A stretch of 35,986 nucleotides of DNA from Myxococcales bacterium (GCA_025355005.1 JANXLV010000252.1:1-35986), one strand, 5' to 3'. Shown: positions 27,538 to 35,082, counted from the first letter of the stretch. The notes: generated by a model from the sequence alone, not told the origin. A program made the numbers and translations.

Positions 27538-28506
27538 ATGACCACTGCACGAGACCTGCGCGACGCGTCCACGAAGGTGCTGCGCGATTGCGTCATCCAC
27601 GGCTACCCGATCGATCCGGATTCGCTCGCGGGCTGGGTGTACCGCGGCACCAGCCTCGGCCTGCCCGACGTGGTGGCGAAGCTCACGTGGAAGACGTTCC
27701 AGAAGACGTTCCACCGTGACCCTTCGACGGGGAAGCTCATTGGTTGGAACGTGCGGCTGGAACAGGACGGCATCGACGCACCCAGCCGCCCGAAGACGAA
27801 GCGCGGGCGACCGGTCACGGAATGGAACTACGAGGTCATCTCGCCCGAGGGCGTGCCCATGCCGGAGGGCTTCGATCGAGGACTTATCATCGACTACTCG
27901 CGCGCGGCGAATCCACCGGGTGTCGTGAGGTTCATGAAGGATCCGCTCGTGGCCCTGTCGGAGGGCAGCGCCGACGAGCTGCTCGGCGTGAGCTACGCAG
28001 TCGTGGCAGGGCGCACGATGGAGACGCCCACGTACTTCACGCTCGAGCGTGAGCACCCGATCGACTACGTGCCGCACGACCATCCGCGCGGCGCTGCTTC
28101 AATATCGCCGCTCTCGCTCACGCGCGTCGAGCGCGGGTGGGCGGAGGAGCTCTTCAGCGCGATCGTACCCACGGGCGGTGACGAGGGTCTGTTGGCGTTC
28201 ATGAGCGCCGATCGTGAGACCTTCTGGCGGTGCTTCGACGAGTCCACGGCGCCGCTCGTGCGCGCGGGCCTGCGGCCCATGGTGCACACGCTCACGTTCT
28301 TGCCTCTGGTCTCGGGCTTCCGGAAGCCGTTCTTCGCGCTGTCCGAGGATGAGCGCGAGCGATTCTTGCAACATGCATCGAAGAGCCGCGCGTATTTCGT
28401 GCGGCAGTCGCTCGTGACGCTGAAGACGCTCGCGTGCTTCGCATACTTCGATGACCCGCGCGTGCGCGCACGCTACGACGCGACGCCGCCACCGGGGGCG
28501 CCGTGA
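27538..28506 (+). CDS. Putative partner subunit of the GMC oxidoreductase (gluconate dehydrogenase subunit 3-like)
   Basis: This is a 322-residue predicted soluble protein. Residues 1-150 are a domain I do not recognise (TWKTFQKTFHRDPSTGKLIG, KRGRPVTEWNYEVISPEG). The C-terminal third (about residues 200-315) has ELFSAIVPTGGDEGLLAF, LPLVSGFRKPFFALSEDER and a final helix TLKTLACFAYFDDPRVRARY. This arrangement resembles the small subunit that accompanies GMC-type dehydrogenases such as gluconate 2-dehydrogenase. No Tat signal is visible. Its stop overlaps the GTG start of the GMC gene (GTGA), so the two are coupled. The fusion of an unknown N-terminal domain to the subunit-3-like part is unusual. 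Confidence 0.7.
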   Translation: MTTARDLRDASTKVLRDCVIHGYPIDPDSLAGWVYRGTSLGLPDVVAKLTWKTFQKTFHRDPSTGKLIGWNVRLEQDGIDAPSRPKTKRGRPVTEWNYEVISPEGVPMPEGFDRGLIIDYSRAANPPGVVRFMKDPLVALSEGSADELLGVSYAVVAGRTMETPTYFTLEREHPIDYVPHDHPRGAASISPLSLTRVERGWAEELFSAIVPTGGDEGLLAFMSADRETFWRCFDESTAPLVRAGLRPMVHTLTFLPLVSGFRKPFFALSEDERERFLQHASKSRAYFVRQSLVTLKTLACFAYFDDPRVRARYDATPPPGAP

Positions 28507-30008
28507 GCCGGCTCGTCACGACCGACGGCCGCGAGGTCCGGGCACGGCACAGCATCGAGACCGACGTCGTCATCGTGGGCAGCGGGCCCGCGGGCGCGAC
28601 GGTCGCGCGAAGCCTGTCACTCGCGGGCGCACGCGTGATCGTCCTCGAAGAAGGGAACGAGGCACGGCCGGAGGATTTCGCCGCGAGCGGCGTGCGCGCC
28701 ATGGCCTCGCTCTATAGAGACATGGGCACGTCGATCGCGTTCGGCAACGTATCCATGCCGTATCTGCAAGGTCGTGTCGTCGGTGGGACGTCCGTGGTGA
28801 ACGGCGCGATCAGCTGGCAGCTGCCGAAGGCGATACTGGACGACTGGGCCGCGGCGGATCCGGCGCTCGCTGATGCATTGCCGTACGACACCGTCGCTGC
28901 GGCCGAGGCTCGCATCGAGGAGCGGCTGCATGTGCACGCCACGAAAGAGCGCATCGCGGGTCCGAAGAACCTGCTCCTCGCGCGCGGCGCGGAGGCGCTC
29001 GGCGTCGCGCATCGGCCGATCCGGCGCAACGTGCGCGGCTGCATCGGTGAGGGTCGATGTCTCCAGGGGTGCCCGCATGGCAACAAGCTCTCCATGGACC
29101 TCACGTTCCTGCCGGACGCAGTCGCGCACGGGGCGAGGATCTTCGGCGGCATGCGCGTGGACCGCGTGATGACGGAGAAGGACCGCGCCGTGGGCGTGTC
29201 GGGGATCACTGCGGGCGGCGCCCCTTTCGAGGTGCGTGCGCGGCGCGCCGTGGTGCTCGCTGCAAGCGCGATCCAGACGCCGTGCATCCTGCGGAGGAGC
29301 GGGCTCACGCACGGCCCCGTGGGCGACGGCCTGTCCGCGCATCCTGGCGTGTCCATCACGGGTCGCTTCGACGAGAGCGTGAAGAGCTGGCGTGGCGCCA
29401 CGCAGGGACACGAGGTCACGGGATACCGCGGCGAAGGCCTGAAGCTCGAGGCCCTCGGCTTCGACGTGTCGATCCTCGCGAGCCGCGTGCCCGGCGTCGG
29501 GCGTGACTTTGCGCGCAGGCTCGCGGAGCTCGACCACTACGCCGTGTGGGGCGCTGCGCTCCGCGCCGAGGGCCGCGGTCGCGTGCGGCCTGGGCCGTCG
29601 CGTCCGATCGTCTCCTACTCGCTCACGAAGCAGGACGTGCTGAAGGCGCGCCGCGCGGTGCGCGTGCTCGGCGACGTGATGCTCGCCGCGGGCGCGACGG
29701 AGGTGTATCCGGGCGTCCCGGGGTTCGACCCCGTCGTCACCACCCGCGCGCGGATGGCCGCGTTCGAGGAGTCCGGCTCGCTCGCCGCATCTGACTACGC
29801 GATGTCCATGACCCACATGTTCGGCACCGCGAAGATGGGGTCCGATCGCGGAACGAGCGTGGTCCGTCCGGACTTTCGCCATCACGTGGTGGACCGCCTC
29901 TACGTCGCCGATTCCAGCGTTTTCCCCGGCAATCTGGGCGTCAATCCGCAGATCGCGATCATGGCGCTCGCAGACGTCTGCGCCGCGCGCATCACGCGCG
30001 TTGATTGA
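28503..30008 (+). CDS. GMC-family FAD-dependent oxidoreductase
   Basis: This is a 501-residue flavoenzyme. The FAD-binding Rossmann motif VIVGSGPAGATVARSL is at residues 23-38, followed by LEEG. The GMC signature region GRVVGGTSVVNGAISWQLP is near residue 90, and CIGEGRCLQGCPHGNKLSMD (residues about 180-200) resembles the Cys-rich loop of long-chain alcohol oxidases and gluconate dehydrogenases. The C-terminal active site has His438 in SMTHMFGTAKMGSD and Asn481 in GNLGVNPQIAIMALAD. The substrate (an alcohol or sterol) cannot be told. The GTG start at 28503 overlaps the stop of the partner-subunit gene; no cytochrome subunit is encoded next to it. Confidence 0.9.
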   Translation: MSRLVTTDGREVRARHSIETDVVIVGSGPAGATVARSLSLAGARVIVLEEGNEARPEDFAASGVRAMASLYRDMGTSIAFGNVSMPYLQGRVVGGTSVVNGAISWQLPKAILDDWAAADPALADALPYDTVAAAEARIEERLHVHATKERIAGPKNLLLARGAEALGVAHRPIRRNVRGCIGEGRCLQGCPHGNKLSMDLTFLPDAVAHGARIFGGMRVDRVMTEKDRAVGVSGITAGGAPFEVRARRAVVLAASAIQTPCILRRSGLTHGPVGDGLSAHPGVSITGRFDESVKSWRGATQGHEVTGYRGEGLKLEALGFDVSILASRVPGVGRDFARRLAELDHYAVWGAALRAEGRGRVRPGPSRPIVSYSLTKQDVLKARRAVRVLGDVMLAAGATEVYPGVPGFDPVVTTRARMAAFEESGSLAASDYAMSMTHMFGTAKMGSDRGTSVVRPDFRHHVVDRLYVADSSVFPGNLGVNPQIAIMALADVCAARITRVD

Positions 30009-30009
30009 G

Positions 30010-30828
30010 CTAGTTGCTGGCGAGAACGGCCTGCGCTGCTGCCATGCCCACGGAGACGGCCTCGTTGTGGTCTTCGTTCTTCTTCACCATCGCGGCCTTG
30101 CCGGTGAACGCGATGTACGTGACGCCGCTGTCCACACCGCCGGTGCTCGGGCTGCTCGGGATGCCGAGGCTCTTCGCCATGGCGTACGAGGACTCACCGA
30201 TGATGGTCTTGGGGCCGAGGTCGCCAATGATGCCGAACTCCATCTTGCCGTTGTAGATGACGGCGACCACGCTGCCGAGCGCGAGGCCGGAGGCGCTGTA
30301 GCTCCACTTGGTGCTCGCGATGGGGACCACGACGTATGGAAGGATGGACGCGTCGAGCGGGGTGTTCGTGGACGTATGCGCGGCGGTGTCACCCTGGAAG
30401 GACGGGTCAGTGGCCTTGCTGCAGACGGCGGAGGATACGCCGTCGCAGTCGATGTCCATGTCCGCGCTGAAGAAGACCGCACCCATGAGGCCGCACACGT
30501 CCACGTTGGTGGGGGAGCCCACATCCGTCGAGTACGGGGTCGTGGAGATCTTGGTCTTGCACGTCTTCGTCAACGCGAGGAGCTGCGCCGCAGTGACGCC
30601 GGTGCCCGCGTCTACCTTGGAGCCAGAGTCGCCCGCGCCGCCATCGGTGCCAGCCTTCGCGCCGCTGTCCTGTGCGGTCTCACCCTGGCCTGCATCCGCG
30701 GAGCCATTCGCGCCGCCGTCGTCGGAGAGAGCGGTGTTCGCGTCGCCCCCGGCCGCGCCTCCATCACTGCCGCAGGCGACAAGGATGCCGGTAACGAGCG
30801 CGATGGATGTGAGGACGGAGGAGCGCAA
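30010..30828 (-). CDS. GH75 chitosanase lipoprotein
   Basis: This is a 272-residue exported protein with a lipobox ILVAC (Cys19) and a long Gly/Ala/Asp/Ser spacer (residues 22-75). The catalytic part (about residues 80-272) matches glycoside hydrolase family 75, the fungal-type chitosanases: VFFSADMDIDCDGVSS, TPLDASILPYVVVPIAS, GSVVAVIYNGKMEFGIIGDLG and IIGESSYAMAKSLGIP. The Asp of IIGDLG and the Glu of IIGESS are likely the acid/base pair, by analogy. It would hydrolyse chitosan outside the cell, fitting a soil predator of fungi. It converges on the GMC gene, whose stop is immediately adjacent. Confidence 0.86.
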   Translation of the reverse strand: MRSSVLTSIALVTGILVACGSDGGAAGGDANTALSDDGGANGSADAGQGETAQDSGAKAGTDGGAGDSGSKVDAGTGVTAAQLLALTKTCKTKISTTPYSTDVGSPTNVDVCGLMGAVFFSADMDIDCDGVSSAVCSKATDPSFQGDTAAHTSTNTPLDASILPYVVVPIASTKWSYSASGLALGSVVAVIYNGKMEFGIIGDLGPKTIIGESSYAMAKSLGIPSSPSTGGVDSGVTYIAFTGKAAMVKKNEDHNEAVSVGMAAAQAVLASN

Positions 30829-30887
30829 AGCAAAGGCACTCTAGCACCGGCTGCACATGGCGCACGTCTTGTTCTACCGTAGCTGCG

Positions 30888-31892
30888 ATGCGTCGCTTGC
30901 TCACCATCACGCTGCTCTTCGGTCTGCTGCTTCCCGGCGCGTGCGCGGGTGGTGGTGGCAACGACGCGCCGCGGTCTGTGCGGAATGCACCCATTTCGGG
31001 GGCGCGGAGGTGGCCGCTCTTCGAGCTTCACAGCGATCCGTGGGTGAACCTGCACCAGCGGCTGCTCGCGGAGGCCACGTCCAACCAGTACTGGCATGCA
31101 CCCGTGGGCACCTGCACGTGCGCGATGGATGCGGATGGCAAGGTGCTGCCGGTGTGGGCCGCTGCCGTCGCGGGATACAAGGCTGATTTCACCGAGCGCA
31201 ATCCGGTCTTCGATCCTTCGCTCGTTCGCACGAACCTCACCCTTGCGCTCGCCGGCACGAGCCTCGCGCTCCCGAAGACCGGCGTCGACGCAGCCGTCGC
31301 GAAGTGGATCGAAGGCACGTTCGAGCCGTACATGCGCGGAGCATGGCCAGCCGACGACGCGCGCAACAAGGCCTGGATCGCCACGGTGGAGCCGCTGATC
31401 TCGAAGTGGGGTCGTGAGATCGCGAGCGAGCTCGCGCGGCGCTACGGCATCACGTGGCCCGAGAGACCGATCCGCGTGGAGGTCACGCAGTATGCCGGCT
31501 TCGGTGGCGCGTACACGACCGGCGATCCGATCCTGACCACCATGTCCAGCGAGGACGCGGGCTACGTTGGCGACGCGGCGCTCGAGATGCTCTTCCACGA
31601 GGCATCGCACGGGCTCGACACGAACCTCACGCACGATCTCCAGATGGCCTTCCTCGCCCGCGGAAAGCGAGAGCCGCGCTCGCTCGACCACGCGATCATC
31701 TTCTACACGGCAGGACAGCTCGCCCGGCGCAGGCTCGGGCCCAGCTACGTGCCCTACGCGGAGAAGCAGGGCGTCTACAGACGCGGCTGGGAGAAATACG
31801 AGCCCGCTCTGCGTGCGCACTGGCAACCGTGGCTCGACGACCAGATCGACATGCAGACGGCGCTCGATCGCCTCGCCGCGAACCTCGAATGA
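30888..31892 (+). CDS. Lipoprotein with HEASH zinc-metalloprotease-like motif
   Basis: This is a 334-residue exported protein with a lipobox LLPGAC (Cys19) and a Gly-rich start to the mature part (CAGGGGND). A two-Cys motif (GTCTCAMD, residues 75-82) follows. The core contains LEMLFHEASHGLDTNL: His237, Glu238 and His241 form an HExxH zinc site. A candidate third ligand is uncertain; Glu or His residues of KREPRSLDHAIIFYTAGQ follow about 20-30 residues later. I do not recognise the peptidase family. It is divergent from the chitosanase gene (59 bases between). Extracellular proteolysis is inference from the motif. Confidence 0.78.
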   Translation: MRRLLTITLLFGLLLPGACAGGGGNDAPRSVRNAPISGARRWPLFELHSDPWVNLHQRLLAEATSNQYWHAPVGTCTCAMDADGKVLPVWAAAVAGYKADFTERNPVFDPSLVRTNLTLALAGTSLALPKTGVDAAVAKWIEGTFEPYMRGAWPADDARNKAWIATVEPLISKWGREIASELARRYGITWPERPIRVEVTQYAGFGGAYTTGDPILTTMSSEDAGYVGDAALEMLFHEASHGLDTNLTHDLQMAFLARGKREPRSLDHAIIFYTAGQLARRRLGPSYVPYAEKQGVYRRGWEKYEPALRAHWQPWLDDQIDMQTALDRLAANLE

Positions 31893-31946
31893 ACATGTGA
31901 ACGTGCGCCCTTTCGCGCTGGGCTAGAAGGGCCTACGACTCGGACC

Positions 31947-32135
31947 ATGACAACCAAGAAGGTGTGCGTCGTCGTCGGAGTGGGGCCTGGAAACGGCGCA
32001 GCGCTCGGCCGTCGCTTCGCGAAGGAGGGCTACGCGGTCGCGCTCCTTGCACGATCGCAGGAGACCAGCGGACCGCTGGCGAAGAGCCTCGCCGATGCGC
32101 GAGTGGAGGCGCGCCCATTCAACGAGACATGGTAA
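31947..32135 (+). pseudogene. N-terminal fragment of a short-chain dehydrogenase
   Basis: This is a 62-codon open frame starting MTTKKVCVVVGVGPGNGAAL. It matches the first strand, the glycine-rich NAD(P) loop (GVGPGNG) and the second strand (YAVALLARS) of short-chain dehydrogenases, then stops at a TAA (32133-32135). Typical members are about 230-260 residues and need the later catalytic Ser, Tyr and Lys, none of which is found here or in the other frames downstream, where the PQQ-like gene begins. It is most likely the remnant of a deleted gene. A real mini-protein cannot be ruled out, because the start region looks intact. Confidence 0.65.
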
Positions 32136-32141
32136 AAAGTC

Positions 32142-32149
32142 AGGGGGAG
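32142..32149 (+). promoter_or_regulatory. Ribosome binding site choosing ATG 32156
   Basis: AGGGGGAG sits 6 bases before the ATG at 32156. It favours that start over an in-frame ATG at 32129, which would place the ribosome site inside the coding region. Confidence 0.65.
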
Positions 32150-32155
32150 CACATC

Positions 32156-32671
32156 ATGACCTATCGAGAAGGGTTGACGCCGCCGCCGCTCATCAGCTGT
32201 CTGGGCGGCTACCTGGTCGCGCTCGATCCGGAGCGTGGCACAGAGCTGTGGTCGCACGCGCTCGAACGCTCGCCGGGCCGCGCGCTCCACGTGGGTGACA
32301 CGCTCTTTCTGACGACGCACGGTCCGAGGATAGGGGAGGCGTCGATCCTCATGATCTTCGACGCCCGCACCGGCGCGCTGCGCTCCGAGAGCGATCTGGG
32401 TTTCTTCGTCACCGCCGCTCTCGCGCATGAAAGCCGCGTCTATTTCGGCGGCGCCAACGGCGTGGTCGCGCTCACCGCGGAGGGCGCGCTACTGTTCCGC
32501 CAGATGCGCGTGGTGCGCGTGCAGAGCGCATGGAGCGGCGACCAGCACGACATCGTCCACTACGACGGTCGCGGGGTGGAGCTCCGACGAAAGCCGGCGA
32601 CCGGCACCAGCACCTTCGACGGAATGCTGGTGCTCGGCGACCTCACGAGCCAGCCGGACTTCGACACCTGA
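32156..32671 (+). CDS. Small PQQ-like repeat (beta-propeller blade) protein
   Basis: This is a 171-residue protein. It has a PQQ-like pattern (GGYLVALDPERGTELWSHAL, LHVGDTLFLTTHG, MIFDARTGALRSESD, ESRVYFGGANGVVALTAEGA), about two to three blades, much too short for a full propeller. No signal peptide is visible at the chosen start. It may be a fragment of a larger enzyme or a self-standing small protein. It directly follows the short-chain dehydrogenase remnant, so the area may have been rearranged. Converges on the gene at 32675. Confidence 0.65.
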   Translation: MTYREGLTPPPLISCLGGYLVALDPERGTELWSHALERSPGRALHVGDTLFLTTHGPRIGEASILMIFDARTGALRSESDLGFFVTAALAHESRVYFGGANGVVALTAEGALLFRQMRVVRVQSAWSGDQHDIVHYDGRGVELRRKPATGTSTFDGMLVLGDLTSQPDFDT

Positions 32672-32674
32672 TGC

Positions 32675-33121
32675 TCAGGTCGCGGGTGGCTCTGACTGCT
32701 TGGCAGCGTCGCGCGCGAGCTCGATGAGCCAGTTCTTGTCCTCGGGATCCTTCGTGAGCTTGGCGGCCTTCTTGAATGAGACCGCCGCCGCCCGGTAGAG
32801 CGCGCGTGCACGTCGCTGCTTCTTCTCGTCGCGCGTACGCGTGGCGAGCATCTCGCAGGTCTTTGCGAGCGTGGTCCACGTGGACTTGTGCTCGGGGACC
32901 AGGCGCGTCGCTTTGCGTGCATAATACAACGCACGCGCGGAGGATTTCCTTCGGGCCCAGACGCGCGCGAGCTCCTCCGCGACCACAGCGGCGTCATCAG
33001 GCACGCCCGTGCCCTGCGCGATCACGTATGCCTCTTCGAGCTTCGCGACGGCGCTCTTCGGATCGCTCTTCATCGACGCGGCTGCTTCCTTGAGGAGGCG
33101 GGCGATGTCTTCGTGGCTCAT
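32675..33121 (-). CDS. Hypothetical helical (TPR-like) protein downstream of rtcB
   Basis: This is a 148-residue, Ala/Lys/Arg-rich, all-helical protein. Helical pairs such as AVAKLEEAYVIAQGTG, AAVVAEELARVWARR, SARALYYARKATRLV and WTTLAKTCEMLATRT resemble TPR-like repeats. The basic tail (SFKKAAKLTKDPEDK) could favour RNA or protein contacts, but that is inference. It lies 59 bases downstream of rtcB on the same strand, so a shared transcript with the tRNA array and rtcB is plausible. No family recognised. Confidence 0.68.
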   Translation of the reverse strand: MSHEDIARLLKEAAASMKSDPKSAVAKLEEAYVIAQGTGVPDDAAVVAEELARVWARRKSSARALYYARKATRLVPEHKSTWTTLAKTCEMLATRTRDEKKQRRARALYRAAAVSFKKAAKLTKDPEDKNWLIELARDAAKQSEPPAT

Positions 33122-33180
33122 GGAAGACCCAGTCTAAAACGGAACGCGCGGGCCGTGGACCACTGATCTTCGCGTTCCGT

Positions 33181-34587
33181 CTAGTCCATGCCCTTCATGT
33201 TCGCGACGGGGTAGAGGCGGTGCGCGACCTTTGCGATGCCTTCGGCCTCGAGCACCGAGAGCACGTCGTCCAGGTTCTTGTAGACGTGCGCGCACTCGTC
33301 GAGGGGTGTCTTCTTCGTGTTGCCCACGATGCCCGTGATCTCCACGCCACCGAGCGTACGCGTGACGTCGCGCATCTCGCGATCGATCTCGCGCTGCCTG
33401 GGCTCGAGCTCGCGCTTCGCCGTGCCGCGCGCCATCTGGCGTCCCGACCCATGGTTCACCGAGAACCCGGAGCGCGATGCACCCGGCTGCGCGAACAGGA
33501 TCGCCGCGCCTTCGTACATGGAGCCCGGGATGAGGCACGGGTGGCCCGTCTTCTCCCACGCGCCGCCCACGAGATCGGGGTGACCCGGCGGGAACGCGCG
33601 CGTGGCGCCCTTCCTGTGCACGAAGCCGCGCTTCGTGGTCCCGTCGGGGAGCACGAGGGTCTCCTGCTGCACCAGGTTGTGCGAGATCTCGTAGTAGACA
33701 ACGCCCTCCTTCGCGAACACGTTCTGGAGCGCCTCCTGCACGCCGCGCACGATGATGTGGCGGTTCGCGACGGCGTAGTTCGCTGCGCTGTTGTGGTGCG
33801 CCCAGTACTCGCGGCCCAGCGGCTCGTCCATGCGGAGCCAGCTGTCCTCGCGGCGGTTCTTGGGCAGTCCGCGCACGGCGGCGCCTTCGTAGAAGTAGTG
33901 GTTCGCGGTCTGCCAGCCGTAGCCACGTGAGCCGCAGTGGATCATCACCCATACCTCGCCGGTGTCGCGCTCGACCTGCATCTCGATGAAGTGGTTGCCG
34001 CCGCCCACGGAGCCGAGCTGCGGCACGACCTTGTCGTACGCGCGCCGGATCTTGCTGGTGTCGAGATCGTCCGGCACCTCGATGTACTGGCGCTCGCACA
34101 GATCGGCCGAGACGCCGAGCGCCTTCGCGCCATGACGGAGGATGTCCTCGGCCTTGCTCCACGAGAAGCGCGGCATGAGCGACGGACGCCCGGAGCCCAC
34201 GCCGGTGGCGACGCGCTTCTCGACCTCGTCGATCCATCGCGCGCGGCGATCCCAGTCGGCCACCTGCTCCGCGCCGAGTCCCGGAACGCGCATGTAGAGG
34301 ACGCCGCACGAGATGTCGTAGCCAGAGCCCGCTTGGATGATCGTGTCCTCCGTGACGACGACGCAGCCGACGGGCACCCCATACCCCGAGTGCGCATCTG
34401 GCATGAGGTACGCACCGATCACGCCTTCGTAGGACGCAGCGCTCGCGAGCTGGTTCCACATGGCTTCCTCGGTGCGCTCGTAGAGGCCCTCCGAAAAGAA
34501 CGCGTGAGCATCCACGCGCATCTTCGCAGTGCGCGGAAGCACGTAGTGGTTGTCGGAGATTTTCTGGGCGAAATACTTGAGAGACAT
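33181..34587 (-). CDS. rtcB: RtcB family RNA ligase
   Basis: This 468-residue GTP- and Mn-dependent ligase joins RNA 2',3'-cyclic-phosphate or 3'-phosphate ends to 5'-OH ends. All key residues are present: metal ligands Asp91 and Cys94 (GYDISCGV), His199 (GGGNHFIE), His217 (IHCGSRGYG) and His303 (ISHNLV), and the guanylated His379 (NHGSGRQ). PDAHSGYGVPVG is near the N-terminus. It therefore looks catalytically intact. It lies 56 bases after the last of seven tRNA-like genes on the same strand, and a small hairpin (34621-34636) lies between. No archease, RtcA, RtcR or Ro gene is in the window. The start ATG 34587 is preferred because the frame upstream runs into tRNA sequence. Confidence 0.95.
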   Translation of the reverse strand: MSLKYFAQKISDNHYVLPRTAKMRVDAHAFFSEGLYERTEEAMWNQLASAASYEGVIGAYLMPDAHSGYGVPVGCVVVTEDTIIQAGSGYDISCGVLYMRVPGLGAEQVADWDRRARWIDEVEKRVATGVGSGRPSLMPRFSWSKAEDILRHGAKALGVSADLCERQYIEVPDDLDTSKIRRAYDKVVPQLGSVGGGNHFIEMQVERDTGEVWVMIHCGSRGYGWQTANHYFYEGAAVRGLPKNRREDSWLRMDEPLGREYWAHHNSAANYAVANRHIIVRGVQEALQNVFAKEGVVYYEISHNLVQQETLVLPDGTTKRGFVHRKGATRAFPPGHPDLVGGAWEKTGHPCLIPGSMYEGAAILFAQPGASRSGFSVNHGSGRQMARGTAKRELEPRQREIDREMRDVTRTLGGVEITGIVGNTKKTPLDECAHVYKNLDDVLSVLEAEGIAKVAHRLYPVANMKGMD

Positions 34588-34620
34588 GGGCGTACTCGAA
34601 GAATGGATAATGCATGAAAT

Positions 34621-34636
34621 CGCTGAAAAACCAGCG
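34621..34636 (-). promoter_or_regulatory. Short hairpin between the tRNA array and rtcB
   Basis: CGCTG and CAGCG form a 5-bp stem around a six-base loop (GTTTTT on the transcribed strand). It lies between the 3' end of the Ser-GCU tRNA-like gene (34644) and the rtcB ATG (34587). Possible roles are tRNA 3'-end processing or attenuation. The stem is too short to claim a terminator. Confidence 0.35.
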
Positions 34637-34643
34637 CCAATAG

Positions 34644-34730
34644 CGGAAGTCGGGCGAATCGAACGCCATGCCCCGTTAGGGCACGCACTGGTTAGCGGCC
34701 AGGCTCACGGCCATCCGTGATTCAACTTCC
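34644..34730 (-). tRNA. tRNA-Ser(GCU)-like, U33 changed to C
   Basis: This is a class II tRNA on the minus strand. The acceptor stem is GGAAGTT/GACTTCC (six pairs plus a T-G), with discriminator G as usual for serine. The anticodon stem CTGG/CCAG holds the loop CCGCTAA, so the anticodon is GCU (34694-34696), but position 33 is C instead of the near-invariant U. A long variable arm TGCCC-TAACG-GGGCA confirms the serine class. The T-loop is a normal TTCGATT. Position 8 is G rather than U. No CCA is encoded (CTA follows). It looks like a divergent or decaying serine tRNA; function in translation is uncertain. Confidence 0.7.
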
Positions 34731-34731
34731 G

Positions 34732-34820
34732 TGGCGGAAGCCGGAGGACTCGCACCCCACGCAGCAAAGCCGCGCGCACTGTTTTCGAAACAGGCTCGAT
34801 CCTCGATCGATTCGTCTTCC
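34732..34820 (-). tRNA. tRNA-Ser(CGA)-like with encoded CCA
   Basis: This is a class II tRNA. The acceptor is GGAAGAC/GGCTTCC with one A-G mismatch, then discriminator G and an encoded CCA (34732-34734). The anticodon stem CTGT/ACAG holds the loop TTCGAAA, anticodon CGA (34785-34787), with a proper U33. The variable arm CGCGGC-TTT-GCTGCG is long, as expected for serine. The T-loop is TGCGAGT: T55 is replaced by G. Position 8 is G rather than U. One base separates it from the Ser-GCU gene. Confidence 0.72.
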
Positions 34821-34830
34821 AGTTCGTTCG

Positions 34831-34905
34831 TACCGACGGTCCGATTCGAACGGACACTGCGCACGGTCTGAGCGTGCTGCCTCCTGCCAGTTGGGCTACG
34901 TCGGC
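34831..34905 (-). tRNA. Class I tRNA with Leu anticodon CAG
   Basis: This 75-base gene is well folded: acceptor GCCGACG/CGTCGGT with discriminator A, U8-A9, D-arm with GCC/GGC stem, anticodon stem GCACG/CGTGC with loop CTCAGAC, and a perfect T-arm GTCCG/CGGAC around TTCGAAT. The anticodon is CAG (34868-34870), which reads the leucine codon CUG. The variable region is only about five bases, whereas bacterial leucine tRNAs normally carry a long variable arm. The body and the anticodon thus disagree, and the amino acid it carries is open. No CCA is encoded. Confidence 0.8.
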
Positions 34906-34916
34906 GGATGATGCGG

Positions 34917-34988
34917 TCTCCCTGCCAGGAATCGAACCTGGACAACCGGCTTCGTAGACCGATGCTCGGACTCCACCGAGACAAGGAG
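34917..34988 (-). tRNA. tRNA-Arg(ACG)
   Basis: This is one of the best-preserved tRNAs of the array. Acceptor CTCCTTG/CAGGGAG (one T-G pair), discriminator A, D-arm CTCGG/CCGAG around TGGAGT, anticodon stem TCGGT/GCCGG with the canonical loop CTACGAA (anticodon ACG at 34953-34955, A34 likely edited to inosine), and T-arm CCAGG/CCTGG around TTCGATT. U8 is present. CCG rather than CCA follows the discriminator, so CCA must be added. Confidence 0.85.
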
Positions 34989-35010
34989 AAGTGAAGTGAC
35001 GCGTGACAAG

Positions 35011-35081
35011 TGGAACCGGCGAGACTCGAACTCACATCGCCTGGGTGCAAACCAAGCATTCTCCCGTTGAACTACGATCCC
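35011..35081 (-). tRNA. tRNA-Ala(UGC) with G3-U70
   Basis: This is a 71-base class I tRNA. The acceptor GGGATCG/CGGTTCC contains G3-U70, the identity element for alanyl-tRNA synthetase, and the loop TTTGCAC gives anticodon UGC (35047-35049), so body and anticodon agree. D-arm GTTC/GAAT with GG in the loop, T-arm GTGAG/CTCGC around TTCGAGT, discriminator A, U8 present. No CCA encoded. Unlike a usual housekeeping copy it is not in an rRNA operon. Confidence 0.84.
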
Positions 35082-35082
35082 G

